NCBI GenBank assembly: GCA_900467185.1
Contig: UBPA01000021.1
Coordinates: 1-64,000, forward strand
DNA from: Hyphomicrobiales bacterium
GTDB lineage: Bacteria > Pseudomonadota > Alphaproteobacteria > Rhizobiales > Rhizobiaceae
Direction of reading: 5' to 3'
Length of the DNA stretch: 64,000 bases
Shown: piece after piece, positions 42,983 through 55,155 of the stretch
Numbering within the stretch: position 1 is the first letter of the stretch
Layout: each line of letters starts with the position of its first letter
Made by a program: the position numbers and the translations under genes
The notes under the pieces: generated by a model
The model's database searches: none
Seen by the model: the letters and a program-made list of their open reading frames with translations, nothing else
Told to the model about the DNA's origin: nothing

Positions 42983-44583
42983 ATACCGAGGCCGCAGCCG
43001 TCAGCATGCCCCTGGCGTCAAGCATGCCATTGGCCGTCAGCATGAAAGGGATTTCCAAGTCCTTTGGCGGTGTGCGCGCCTTGAACGACGTCAGTCTCGA
43101 TATCCGGCAGGGCGAAGTGCACGCCCTGCTGGGCGGCAACGGCGCGGGAAAGTCAACCATCCTCAAGGTTCTCAACGGCGTCCACCGGCCGGATTCCGGC
43201 ACAATCACGGTCTGCGGCACGCTGTTGGAGGATGTGACGCCGGAGGCAGCGCGGGCGGCCGGCATTGCCATGAACTTTCAGGAGTTGAGCCTGATCCCAA
43301 CGCTGACCGTGGCGCAGAACGTATTTCTCACGCGCGAAAGCAAAGGCGGTCTGGGACTGATCGATGACCGCGCCGCGGAGCGGCGCGCAGCCGAACTGTT
43401 TGCGATGCTGGAGGTCGAGGTCGATCCGAAAGCTCTGGTGGGTGATCTCGGTGCTGGGCAGAAGCAGTTGACTGAAATCGTCAAGGCGATCTCGCAGGAT
43501 GCCCGCGTGCTGGTGCTCGACGAGCCCTCCACGGCGCTGGCGGTCAGCGATGTCGACCGCCTGTTCACCTTCCTGCGCAAGCTGAAGGCGAAAGGCGTCG
43601 CGATCATCTACGTTTCGCACCGGATGGACGAGATCGCCCGCATCAGCGACCGAGCAACCATCCTGCGCGATGGCGCCCATGTCATCACGGCGCCTTTGTC
43701 CGACCTGCCGATCGATACGATGATCGAGCATATCGTCGGCAGGCGTTCCAAGGGGCTCTCCGATGTGGCGCGCGGCAATGCCACAAAGGGTGAGGTGCTG
43801 CTGGAGCTGCGCGATGTCTCGGGCAAGTACAAACCCGAAAACATTAGCCTCACACTCCATCGCGGCGAGGTCGTCGGCCTTGCCGGTCTGCTCGGCTCCG
43901 GCCGATCGGCGCTGGCGCGGGTGATCGCGGGTATCGAGCCGGCAAAGTCGGGCGAGATCCTGATCAACGGCCGGCCTGTGAAGATCCACACGCCAAGCGA
44001 TGCGATCGCCGCCGGCGTGGCGCTGGTGCCGGAGGCGCGGGCAACGCAGGGCATTATTCCGGCCCATTCGGTGGCATCCAACATGGTGCTGGCGGTCCTC
44101 GACCGGATTTCTCCCGCCGGACTGGTGGATGGTGCGAAGGCCAGAGCGGTCACCGACGAACAGATCAGGCGTCTTTCCGTCAAGACTGCAAGCCGCGATC
44201 ATCCGGTGTCGACGCTCTCGGGCGGCAACCAACAAAAGGTGGTCATCGGCAAATGGCTTGCCACCGACCCGGATATTCTCGTCCTCGACGAGCCGACCGC
44301 TGGCATCGACATCGGTTCGAAATCCGAAATCATCATACTGGTCCGCGATCTGGCGGCCGCCGGCAAGGCGATCGTCTTCATTTCCTCGGAGCTGAGTGAA
44401 CTGTTGACGGCCTGTGACCGCATCGTCGTCATGTCCGAAGGCCGCATGTTTGCCGATATTCCACGCGACCGGCTCGATGATCCGGCGATCGATGCACAGG
44501 ACACCGCCCACCGCCTCCAGGCGGCCGAGCAACGCTTGCAGATCGAAATTCAGGAGGCCCTGAAGCAAGGGCAGAAGGTTTGA
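42979..44583 (+). CDS. Sugar ABC transporter ATPase, RbsA/MglA type (two nucleotide-binding domains)
   Basis: A 534-residue double ATPase starting at ATG 42979, overlapping the dehydrogenase gene by ATGA. The first half has Walker A GGNGAGKST, signature-like LGAGQKQLTE and Walker B VLVLDEPS. The second half has a degenerate Walker A region (GLLGSGRSALA), the signature LSGGNQQKVV and Walker B ILVLDEPT. This asymmetry (one weakened site) is normal for RbsA/MglA. An N-terminal extension with repeated MPLAS-like segments precedes the ABC domain. It powers the RbsC-type permease. Confidence 0.92.
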   Translation: MNTEAAAVSMPLASSMPLAVSMKGISKSFGGVRALNDVSLDIRQGEVHALLGGNGAGKSTILKVLNGVHRPDSGTITVCGTLLEDVTPEAARAAGIAMNFQELSLIPTLTVAQNVFLTRESKGGLGLIDDRAAERRAAELFAMLEVEVDPKALVGDLGAGQKQLTEIVKAISQDARVLVLDEPSTALAVSDVDRLFTFLRKLKAKGVAIIYVSHRMDEIARISDRATILRDGAHVITAPLSDLPIDTMIEHIVGRRSKGLSDVARGNATKGEVLLELRDVSGKYKPENISLTLHRGEVVGLAGLLGSGRSALARVIAGIEPAKSGEILINGRPVKIHTPSDAIAAGVALVPEARATQGIIPAHSVASNMVLAVLDRISPAGLVDGAKARAVTDEQIRRLSVKTASRDHPVSTLSGGNQQKVVIGKWLATDPDILVLDEPTAGIDIGSKSEIIILVRDLAAAGKAIVFISSELSELLTACDRIVVMSEGRMFADIPRDRLDDPAIDAQDTAHRLQAAEQRLQIEIQEALKQGQKV

Positions 44584-44584
44584 C

Positions 44585-45541
44585 ATGACGACGGCAAATC
44601 CAACGCCCGCCGCGAGCTTCAAGGCCAACTGGCGGCAAAACATCATCTATATCGGCTTTGCGGTGATCTTCGTGATCTTCGCGCTGACGCTCCACGAAAA
44701 GGGATTTCTCAACCCCAACAACCTGCTCAACATCGTGCGCCAGACGGCCATGATCGCCGTCATGGCGATTGCGATGACCTTCGTGCTGTCGGCCGGCGAA
44801 ATCGATCTTTCAGTCGGCGCGGTCGCGGGGCTTGCAACCGTCACCGTCGCCATGGCGATTGCGGTGGCGGGACCGGTCGCCGGGGTCTTTGCGGGCCTTG
44901 CAACGGGCCTCGCCGTCGGCATGTTCAACGGCTGGCTGACGACCCGCATCGGCATACCGTCATTCCTGACGACACTGGCGATGATGGGCATCGCTAAGGG
45001 TGTTGCGATGTGGATTTCCAACACCGCTGCCGTGCCGATCCTCAGCCCCGGCTATTCCTGGCTGTTCGGCGGTGGATCGCTGTTCAAGATTCCGGTCCTT
45101 CTGTTCTGGATGGTCGTCTTCGGGGCGATCGGTCACGTGGTCCTGCGGCGGACAAGCTTCGGCCGGCGCGTTCTGGCGACCGGCGGCGGCGAGACGGCAG
45201 CGCGTTACTCCGGCATCGACACTAAGGCGATCAAGTTCCGCGTGCTCGTCATGTCCTCGACGGCCGCCGCCTTTGCCGGCATGCTTTATGCGGGACGGCT
45301 GCAGTCAGGCCGGTTCCAGCTTGGCGAGGGTGACGAGCTTTCGGTGATTGCGGCAGCGGTTCTCGGCGGCACCAGTCTGTTCGGTGGCAAGGGAACGATC
45401 ATCGGCACCATTGTCGGCGCCCTGATGATCGGCATGATCAACAACGGGCTGATTCTGATGGGGCTGGAATTCTCCCAGCAGCTCATCGCGCGGGGCGGCA
45501 TCATCATCCTCGCCGTCGCCCTGTCGCAGAAGCGGAGCTGA
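44585..45541 (+). CDS. Sugar ABC transporter permease, RbsC type
   Basis: A 318-residue polytopic permease of the BPD_transp_2 family (ribose, xylose or galactose type). Seen: FLNPNNLLNIVRQTAMIAVMA, AGEIDLSVGAVAGLATV (the hallmark G-E-I-D-L-S-V-G), and GGTSLFGGKGTIIGTIVGALM. It starts one base after the ATPase stop. Length and hydrophobic pattern are normal for the family. It forms the membrane channel for the locus's sugar. Confidence 0.92.
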   Translation: MTTANPTPAASFKANWRQNIIYIGFAVIFVIFALTLHEKGFLNPNNLLNIVRQTAMIAVMAIAMTFVLSAGEIDLSVGAVAGLATVTVAMAIAVAGPVAGVFAGLATGLAVGMFNGWLTTRIGIPSFLTTLAMMGIAKGVAMWISNTAAVPILSPGYSWLFGGGSLFKIPVLLFWMVVFGAIGHVVLRRTSFGRRVLATGGGETAARYSGIDTKAIKFRVLVMSSTAAAFAGMLYAGRLQSGRFQLGEGDELSVIAAAVLGGTSLFGGKGTIIGTIVGALMIGMINNGLILMGLEFSQQLIARGGIIILAVALSQKRS

Positions 45542-45544
45542 GCC

Positions 45545-45847
45545 ATGTCCCATGTCACGATTATCGGCACTGTCACCGCAAAGCCCGAAATGCGCGAGGA
45601 GTTGCAAAAGCTCCTTTCGGCCCAGGTGGCACCGACGCGCTTGGAATCCGGTTGCATCAACTACGACTTCCATGTCGATGCTGACGATCCCAACATGTTC
45701 GTGTTTTACGAGAACTGGCGTAGCCAGGCAGACCTCGATGCCCACATGAAGATGCCGCATCTGCTGCCGCTTGTGAGCGAGATCGACAGACTGCTTTCCC
45801 GCCCCGTCGAAATCCGCCATCTGAGAATGCTCAGCGGGATCGCGTAG
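45545..45847 (+). CDS. Antibiotic biosynthesis monooxygenase (ABM)-fold protein
   Basis: A 100-residue dimeric ferredoxin-like ABM-domain protein (VTIIGTVTAKPEMREELQKL, then SGCINYDFHVDADDPNMF and FYENWRSQADLDAHMKMPHL). It starts three bases after the permease stop and is the last gene of the sugar operon. ABM proteins include quinol monooxygenases and heme-degrading enzymes, but many have no known substrate. Its place at the end of a sugar operon suggests a small redox or detoxification role; function unassigned. Confidence 0.85.
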   Translation: MSHVTIIGTVTAKPEMREELQKLLSAQVAPTRLESGCINYDFHVDADDPNMFVFYENWRSQADLDAHMKMPHLLPLVSEIDRLLSRPVEIRHLRMLSGIA

Positions 45848-45933
45848 TCGCGTTGACACAAGGCACGGGTGTGTCGCCGCCGTGCATTTTTTTCCGCTTA
45901 GGTAAACTCCAAGGGGCGCAACTAAAGGAAACG

Positions 45934-45961
45934 GGGCGTGGGTTCGAATCCCTTCAAAGCG
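45934..45961 (+). repeat. tRNA T-arm-like repeat, copy C
   Basis: GGGCGTG, GGTTCGA, then TCCCTTCAAAGCG. Matches copy A at 18 of the last 21 positions. It lies just after the sugar operon, at the left edge of the decayed region. No full tRNA can be folded here. Confidence 0.4.
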
Positions 45962-46019
45962 AGCTGCACGATTATTCAGCACTTCATTTAAGAACCTGCA
46001 GTTGGAAGAGATTTTATAT

Positions 46020-46345
46020 TGGCGCCATGTTCTGGAGGATAGGACTTTTACTCGGACGAATACCCTGCGGCATTGAGGAAGTTCTGGCATTCAATTGGAC
46101 TCAAGAGATCGCAGATATCGGCGATGGCACGCCAAAGGCCTTCGAAGGACAGTATAGCCCTGACCAACAGGCAATTCGTCGAGAGGGACCTCGAAGAGGG
46201 ACAATTCGTCCGCGTTCTTAACGGATCTTTGCAGCGGCCTGCCAATTTTTACCTCGTATGGCAGAGATACCGGAAAAGCCATGCCATCGCCACTTTGGTC
46301 GCTTGGTTGATCGCTGAGATGGGGATCACTGCGTCGAAGGATTAG
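46020..46345 (+). pseudogene. LysR-family regulator remnant, frameshifted
   Basis: Two frames together give the C-terminal half of a LysR effector domain. The first, from about 46020, reads CGIEEVLAFNWTQ and ends KAFEGQ; the second, from 46154, reads IALTNRQFVERDLEEGQFVR, then FYLVWQRYRK and AWLIAEM. The family has EGQGIALTN at the junction, so two bases appear lost at 46153. The HTH half is absent. The surrounding 45848-46373 has no intact gene. Confidence 0.75.
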
Positions 46346-46373
46346 GACATCCACTTGCGAAGCGCGTAATTCG

Positions 46374-46604
46374 TCAAGGAAGACTCAGGTCCAAGCCCAG
46401 CATCCGGCTAAGGCCGAGAGCCAAGAGCATCACGGCTACGAGCGCCAGTAGAAAGGCCGCGGCCATTTTCGCTCCGGTGCGTATAGCCGCGCGCCTCTCC
46501 CCTTTCTTGCTCTGGTCGTAGTGCCACTTGATGGCGAAGAACATGGCCAAGCTTAGTACGAGGACCTTGAACGTGACGAAGACTATCGGGACCCAATCCC
46601 ACAT
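46374..46604 (-). CDS. Small two-helix membrane protein
   Basis: A 76-residue protein with GGAAAG before its ATG. Two transmembrane helices are clear (about residues 5-25 and 46-70), separated by a charged loop (HYDQSKKGERRAAIRTGAK). I do not recognise the family. It lies near a DUF983 gene on the same strand with 270 bases between, in a region of decay, so it may be a leftover of a respiratory-chain-associated group; this is a guess. Confidence 0.55.
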   Translation of the reverse strand: MWDWVPIVFVTFKVLVLSLAMFFAIKWHYDQSKKGERRAAIRTGAKMAAAFLLALVAVMLLALGLSRMLGLDLSLP

Positions 46605-46874
46605 TTTCTTTCCAAGCGGTCGTTAGCAGGTGTCTGTTGCGAGGCCCAGGGTATCTGACGATCTCAGGGCACTTCAATCATGCCGAGGCGTTCTTCCAAG
46701 GCGGCCGGAGTGAGCAGCGCGTCGTCCCGTCCACTCATGCCGCTATATCTCTCCGATGTTCAAAGTGAGGTTGCCTCAATCCCGATCAGCGTCTGGGGGC
46801 ACGGTCTTTGGCCTGACGTAGTCCCTATCAATCTTTCCTTCCTCGGCTTCAAAGAAGAACTGGCTGTTGAAGAG
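46605..46874 (-). other. Non-coding stretch with remnant of the DUF983 tail and one tiny frame
   Basis: Reading past the DUF983 stop, the same frame continues FNSQFFFEAEEGK to about 46835, which is the family's normal C-terminus. A 24-codon frame at 46664-46738 (MSGRDDALLTP...) has a GGAGA upstream at suitable spacing, but there is too little to call it a gene. Confidence 0.3.
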
Positions 46875-47192
46875 TCATCCCTTCAACGGGCGGAGCGGCA
46901 GGAGGCAGGCAAGAAGTGTTAGAGGCAGCGAGGTAAAGAGATGCATCCAGGGTGAAGGAGTGAAAGCGACCTCGATCCAGCAGGCGACTGCGACCGCCGG
47001 GACACAGGTAAAGCAGATGACGAAGAAGGCTGGCCCGCCAGCCGGATCAGCAAAACGGTAGTCGAGACCGCAGACGTCGCATTTCGGCTTCAATGTCAGG
47101 AAGCCTTCGAAGAGGTGGCCCCGCCCGCACCAGGGGCAAAGCCCTCGGATACCTGTCTTGACGGGAGGAAGTGGAGGCCATTGGCTCGCCAT
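46875..47192 (-). CDS. DUF983 membrane protein, ending early at a TGA
   Basis: A 105-residue DUF983 protein: PPVKTGIRGLCPWCGRGHLF and CDVCGLDYRFADPAGGPAFF (two CxxC pairs), then two transmembrane helices, ending LPLRPLKG. In the family the next residue is Trp (RPLKGW) followed by a ~15-residue tail. Here the codon is TGA (46875-46877), and the tail is still readable beyond it, so a single nonsense change has removed only the last residues. It may still be functional. DUF983 genes often accompany cytochrome oxidase genes, but none are seen here. Confidence 0.75.
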   Translation of the reverse strand: MASQWPPLPPVKTGIRGLCPWCGRGHLFEGFLTLKPKCDVCGLDYRFADPAGGPAFFVICFTCVPAVAVACWIEVAFTPSPWMHLFTSLPLTLLACLLPLRPLKG

Positions 47193-47401
47193 CGATCAAT
47201 CTTTTCTGCATCTTGTGATCTACCGGATGGATACGGCGAACCATTTGTCCGCGCCCGGAGTTGCCGTCTCTGGCGCTACATCGTCAGATACAATCTTGCC
47301 TCTCCTCGTGTTCTTCTGCCCGATACGGGCCTCATCTTGTGGGATAGTTCGCCTCCTCCCCAGCGGATACACTTGGTCGTCCAACAAGAAGGAGGCATTA
47401 C

Positions 47402-47677
47402 ATGCAAATCGGCATCGACATTGGCAAGAACAGCTTTCATGTGATCGGGCTCGGCATGGAGGGCGATATCGTGCTTCGCCGACAATTCACCAGATCTGGG
47501 CTGATCGCTTTCTTTAAACAAAAGACGGAGCGGCTCGAGATCGCCTTCGAGGCTTGTTCCGGGGCGCATTGGCTGGCGCATCAGCTCCTCGGTGAAAGGG
47601 TCTTTGCCGACGAAACGACATTGCCAACACGGATGCCTGGTTCAGGAAAAACAATGACGGCGTGGTTGTGGGCCTAG
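47402..47677 (+). pseudogene. Truncated IS110-family transposase
   Basis: After a strong ribosome site (AAGGAGG) the frame reads MQIGIDIGKNSFHVIGLG, then IAFEACSGAHWLAHQL, the N-terminal DEDD part of IS110 transposases (the first Asp is present in GIDIGKN). Similarity stops at about 47600; the last ~30 codons do not resemble the family. The rest of the transposase is missing, so the element is dead. The following ~100 bases to 47781 hold no gene. Confidence 0.8.
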
Positions 47678-47781
47678 ACCACCACCTACAAGATGCTGGC
47701 TATCTGCGGCATATGCCGGATTCTGATAGGAGATATCCCTCTTTGATCAGATCAAATCTAGGAAATCTATTTACGAGAAAG

Positions 47782-49442
<1,661 letters not shown>

Positions 49443-49446
<4 letters not shown>

Positions 49447-50357
49447 CGGGCAGCCTTTCTCAGAGCCTGCAACCGCCAGCGCTGCTGCGGGTCGGCGACC
49501 GTGCGCGCCCAGTTGGAGAGAATGTTGAGCGACAAGGTCGTCAGCATGATCGCAAGGCCAGGCCAGAAGGCGATCCACCACGCCGTCTGCAGATAGCCGC
49601 GCCCGTTCGCCACCATCGCACCCCAGGTGAAGTCGGGCGGCTGGATGCCGAGGCCGAGGAAGCTCAGCGCGGATTCGGCAAGGATCACGGTCGCAAAATC
49701 GATGGCCGAGATCGTGACCAGCGTCGGGAGAACGAGCGGCGCGATATGGCGGAAGACGATGCGAACCGGCGAAGCGCCCATCGAGCGGGCCGCGCTGACG
49801 AACATGCGCTCGCGAAGCTCCAGCACCTCGGCGCGGGCGGTTCGCAGGTAGATCGGCAGGCGCGTGATTGCCAGCACGATGACGAGGTTCGTCATGCTCG
49901 GCCCGAGCGTATAGAGGACGATCAGGGCAAGAAGCAGCGAGGGAAAGCTCATGATCACATCGGCGAAACGCTGGATGACATGGCTGTACCAGCGCTCGGA
50001 ATAGCCGGCGATCAGCCCGAGCGCGCCGCCGGCCAGCATGGAACTGAACACGGCAGCCGCAGCGATCAGGATCGTATTCTGCGCGCCGACGATCAGCCGC
50101 GCAAGGATGGGGCGCCCGAGCGTATCCGCGCCGAGCACGTAGAGAAAGCCGCCATTGAAGGTGAAGGGCGCAAGATTGCGCTGCCTGAGGCCGAGCTTGC
50201 CGGCGGCCTCGCCCACGAGCAGGGGGCCGAACAGAACGAGGAGCAGCAGCAGCAGCAGAAAGCATGCCGCAGCAAACGCCATCTTGTCGCGCCAGAGGTA
50301 GGAGAGGAGCGGCATGCGCGGAGAGATCGCCGCGACGGGAGCCGAAAGAAGCGTCAT
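49443..50357 (-). CDS. Dipeptide-type ABC permease (DppC type)
   Basis: A 304-residue permease of the DppC/OppC type: N-terminal helix (AAACFLLLLLLLVLFGPLL), then GADTLGRPILARLIVGAQ (the GTDxLGRD-like hallmark), RSMGASPVRIVFRHIAP (EAA loop contacting the ATPase), and ESALSFLGLGIQPP. About six transmembrane helices. It forms the channel with the DppB-type permease, 12 bases upstream on the minus strand. Confidence 0.92.
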
Positions 50358-50369
50358 CGGGCGAGCCTT

Positions 50370-51284
50370 CTAGTAGCGGATGCGGGGATCGAGGAATGCG
50401 TAGAGGAGATCGATCGCGATGTTGAGAAGGAAGATTGCGACGGCCGTCACGAGGATCGTCGACTGGACAACCGCGAAATCGCGCTGGATGATCGAGTCGA
50501 TCATCAGCTTGCCGATGCCCGGCCAGCCGAAGATGGATTCGACCACGACCGCACCGTTGACGAGCCCTGTCGCAAGGTCCCCCGCCACCGTGACGATCGG
50601 CAGCAGCGAATTGCGCAGCGCATGGCCGAAGATGATCTCGCGGCGCGGCATGCCCTTGGCCCGGGCCGTCTTGATATAGGCGGCGGACAGGGCCGACAGC
50701 ATCGTGCCGCGAACCACCTGCACTAGGAGACCGAATGGCCGCAGCGTCAGCACGAAGATCGGGAGCACCCAATGCGCCGCACTTCCCGTACCTGACGTCG
50801 GCAGCAATCCGAAGCCGACGGCAAAGAGGAGGATGCCAACGATGGCGATCCAGAAATCGGGCGCGCTGGCACCGGCCAGTGACACGAGACTGGCGATGCG
50901 GTCGAACAGGCTGCCCGGACGGGCCGCGGCGAGCGATCCGACGACGATGGCGAGCGAGGTCGCAAGCGCGATGGCCAGAAAGGCAAGCTTCAGGGTTTCC
51001 GGAAACGCCTCCAGCGCGACCTCCATGGCCGAGCGGTTCTGCCGAAGGGACTGGCCGAAATCGAGTTGCGCCAGATTGCCGAGATAGGTGAAGAACTGGA
51101 CGATCGCCGGCTGATCGAGCCCGTTCAGCCGCGCGAACTGGGCGCGGGCGTCGGCGCTGGCGTCGAGCGGAAGATAGAGCGCGGAGGGGTCGCCGGTCAG
51201 GCGTGTCAGGAAGAAGACGAGCGTGACGAGGCCGATGATCGAGATCAGGCTGTACGACGCACGACGTCCGAGATAGCGGAGCAT
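50370..51284 (-). CDS. Dipeptide-type ABC permease (DppB type)
   Basis: A 304-residue DppB/OppB-type permease: starts MLRYLGRRASYSLISIIGL, has FARLNGLDQPAIVQFFTYL and LDFGQSLRQN, the EAA-loop TARAKGMPRREIIFGHALRN, and VVVESIFGWPGIGKLM near the end. Length is typical. It lies 89 bases after the binding-protein gene, the gap containing a ten-bp hairpin (51338-51364). Confidence 0.92.
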   Translation of the reverse strand: MLRYLGRRASYSLISIIGLVTLVFFLTRLTGDPSALYLPLDASADARAQFARLNGLDQPAIVQFFTYLGNLAQLDFGQSLRQNRSAMEVALEAFPETLKLAFLAIALATSLAIVVGSLAAARPGSLFDRIASLVSLAGASAPDFWIAIVGILLFAVGFGLLPTSGTGSAAHWVLPIFVLTLRPFGLLVQVVRGTMLSALSAAYIKTARAKGMPRREIIFGHALRNSLLPIVTVAGDLATGLVNGAVVVESIFGWPGIGKLMIDSIIQRDFAVVQSTILVTAVAIFLLNIAIDLLYAFLDPRIRY

Positions 51285-51337
51285 GGCATGCCCTCGTTTG
51301 AGACCGTATCAGCCGGCAGAGGGCCGGCATGGCGGAC

Positions 51338-51364
51338 AGACGCGCGGCAAGGCACCGCGCGTCT
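51338..51364. terminator. Ten-bp stem-loop after the dipeptide-type binding-protein gene
   Basis: Arms AGACGCGCGG (51338-51347) and CCGCGCGTCT (51355-51364) around a seven-base loop, just after the binding-protein stop on the minus strand. No T-tract in the direction of transcription, so it is probably an mRNA-stabilising hairpin that sets binding protein above permease levels. Confidence 0.5.
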
Positions 51365-51373
51365 TTTCCGTCC

Positions 51374-52882
51374 TCAGGACTTGATACCGATATTGGCCAG
51401 CGGGATTTCGCTGTTGGTGGTGATATCCGGCTTCCAGTCGAGGCGCTTGCCGACGCGCGTGTAGCCGATCATGTGGAACATCGGGATATCGGACACGACA
51501 TCGGTGCGCACCTTGGCAAAGAGGGCCTTGAACTTCGCCGTGCGGTCGTCGCCGGTTGCCGCCAGCGCCTCGTCCACCTGCTTGTCGAGCGCCGGATCGT
51601 TCACGGTCGAATAATTGCCGGTCGAGCGATAGAAGATCGGAATGGTGAACGCCGCGTCGCCCTTGTTGTTGTCGTGCATCATCTGCAGCATGTTGGCACC
51701 CCGGTTCTCCGGGTAAGGCTTCTGCAGGTAGCGCAACCAGTCGGCGACATCGAGCATGGTCAGCTTTACGTTGAGCCCGGCATCCTGCCACATGGCGACC
51801 ATGGCTTCCATGGCTTCCGAGCCGTTGGGATAGATGCCGTTGCGGCCGATGAGGGTGATCTCGGTTTCGACCGGTACGCCCGCAGCCTTGGCCTCTTCCA
51901 CCAGCTTCTTGGCCTCTGCGGCATCATAGGTCCAGGGCGAGAGCGCATCGTCATGGCCGTTGATGCCGGGCACCACCATCTGCGACGCGCGCTTGATGTC
52001 GTCTCCGAACAATTGGGCGAGCCCCTCCCAGTCGATGGCGAGGTTCAGGGCCTTGCGGATGCGCAGATCGTCAAGCGGCGGCTGCGCCGCATCGATGCGG
52101 ATCGCCGTCGTCTCGGAGTTGAGATAGGAGAAGTCCGTCTCCGGATTGGACGCATCCTGGATCGCGATCGACGGGGTCAGGTCGGCCTCGCCGGTTTCGA
52201 TCATGGCGGCCCGGATTGAGGATTCCGCGCGCCAGACATAGGTCGCTGCCGTCACGTTCGGTTTGTCGCCCCAGTATTTGTCGAAACTGACAAGTTCGAC
52301 GGTCTGCGTGTTGAAGGTCTTCAGGCGAAACGGCCCCGTGCCGACCGGATCGTTGACCGCCTTGTCGGCCGGCGTCTTCGGCGACACCACCATGACCACG
52401 CTGAGCAAGGTGGGCAGGATCGGTTCCGGGCGATCGGACTTGATCTCCACCGTCAGGTCGTCAACGGCGCTCACCGTCAGCTTGGCATCGCCGAACTTCG
52501 CGATGTTGTTGCAGTTCAGCTTGCCGCCCGTCATGCGCTCGATCGAAAAAGCCACCGCCGCCGCGTTGAACGGCTCGCCATCCTGGAAGGTCACGCCGTC
52601 CCTGAGCTTCAGCCGCCATGTCTGCGGATCGACCTGGCTCCATTCGGTCGCGAGCTTCGGGCGCGGCTGCCCGGTCGCCGCATCGATGACCGTGAGCGGT
52701 TCCACCACGTTCTGGGCGAGAATCTGCCCGACATTGGTGATGATGGTGCCGCAGGGCTCGAGGTTAGCCGGCTGCTCCGGCAGGACGATGCGGATCGCCG
52801 TGGCGTCCTGCGCCATGGCATAGGATGCTGACGCCGCGGCCAGCAGGCCTCCTGCGATAAGACGTAATGTGATGCCAGTCAT
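51374..52882 (-). CDS. Dipeptide-type ABC binding protein (SBP_bac_5)
   Basis: A 502-residue cluster C binding protein starting at ATG 52882 behind GGGAGGAG. The signal peptide is MTGITLRLIAGGLLAAASAS followed by YAMA. The mature part has LTVIDAATGQPRPKLATEW, LRDGVTFQDGEPFNAAAVAFS, DPVGTGPFRL and IRKALNLAIDWEG, typical of SBP_bac_5. It delivers the operon's solute to the DppBC-type channel. It is encoded about 140 bases downstream of kdgD, which suggests a sugar-acid-derived ligand, but family sequence alone does not tell. Confidence 0.92.
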   Translation of the reverse strand: MTGITLRLIAGGLLAAASASYAMAQDATAIRIVLPEQPANLEPCGTIITNVGQILAQNVVEPLTVIDAATGQPRPKLATEWSQVDPQTWRLKLRDGVTFQDGEPFNAAAVAFSIERMTGGKLNCNNIAKFGDAKLTVSAVDDLTVEIKSDRPEPILPTLLSVVMVVSPKTPADKAVNDPVGTGPFRLKTFNTQTVELVSFDKYWGDKPNVTAATYVWRAESSIRAAMIETGEADLTPSIAIQDASNPETDFSYLNSETTAIRIDAAQPPLDDLRIRKALNLAIDWEGLAQLFGDDIKRASQMVVPGINGHDDALSPWTYDAAEAKKLVEEAKAAGVPVETEITLIGRNGIYPNGSEAMEAMVAMWQDAGLNVKLTMLDVADWLRYLQKPYPENRGANMLQMMHDNNKGDAAFTIPIFYRSTGNYSTVNDPALDKQVDEALAATGDDRTAKFKALFAKVRTDVVSDIPMFHMIGYTRVGKRLDWKPDITTNSEIPLANIGIKS

Positions 52883-53019
52883 GTTGCTCCTCCCGATTGA
52901 ACACGATGTCGTCTGAAGTCGTTCGGACCGCTGCGCGCAATGGCCAAGGCGCTGTCGTCCGATCCGTGATCCGATGGATGCGGCCACCGGCTCTCCCTGC
53001 GCGGCGGCGGCACGCGTCG

Positions 53020-54722
<1,703 letters not shown>

Positions 54723-55155
54723 TGGAGACGCCTTGCGATATCAGATGACACTCTAGAATTCATATGATGATATGGGTTCATGGGAGCATGTGCCGGTCCG
54801 TTCCTCATTTTGAGGTGACGATCTCCCTGTCAGCAAATCAAGTCAATTCGATTGAACGGATTTTGATCGAGATCTGGCTGTCTTCAGTGAAATAGTGGCA
54901 GGTAAGCGAACCGGCGATGTCGTTCCAGTGGCATAGACGATCGACTCGAACAAAGCATCTTGGGAACGCCTCACACTGTGATCACGGCTCACTTCCGCTA
55001 CCTTCGTATAAACCGTGATCTAAGTGTGCCTTACCCGCATAACGATAGTGAAAAAATAGATGATCACCGCCAATGGCACATCCTTGTTTCGAGAATGGAG
55101 GCAATCCCTTGGGACATCCTCTGTTCTTGTTTTCAAGTGTTCCAGCGTGGGCGGG
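54723..55155. other. Intergenic region between two GntR regulators
   Basis: 433 bases with no credible gene. It contains the CATAT-GATG-ATATG dyad at 54761-54774, a candidate operator for the regulator at 53979, within an AT-rich stretch that probably holds the operon promoter. Nothing else recognisable. Confidence 0.45.
54761..54774. promoter_or_regulatory. Candidate operator of the kdgD-operon regulator
   Basis: Perfect inverted repeat CATAT, four bases, ATATG, located 39-52 bases before the regulator start on the minus strand. FCD regulators usually bind short dyads near their own promoters, so autoregulation is plausible. Confidence 0.35.
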
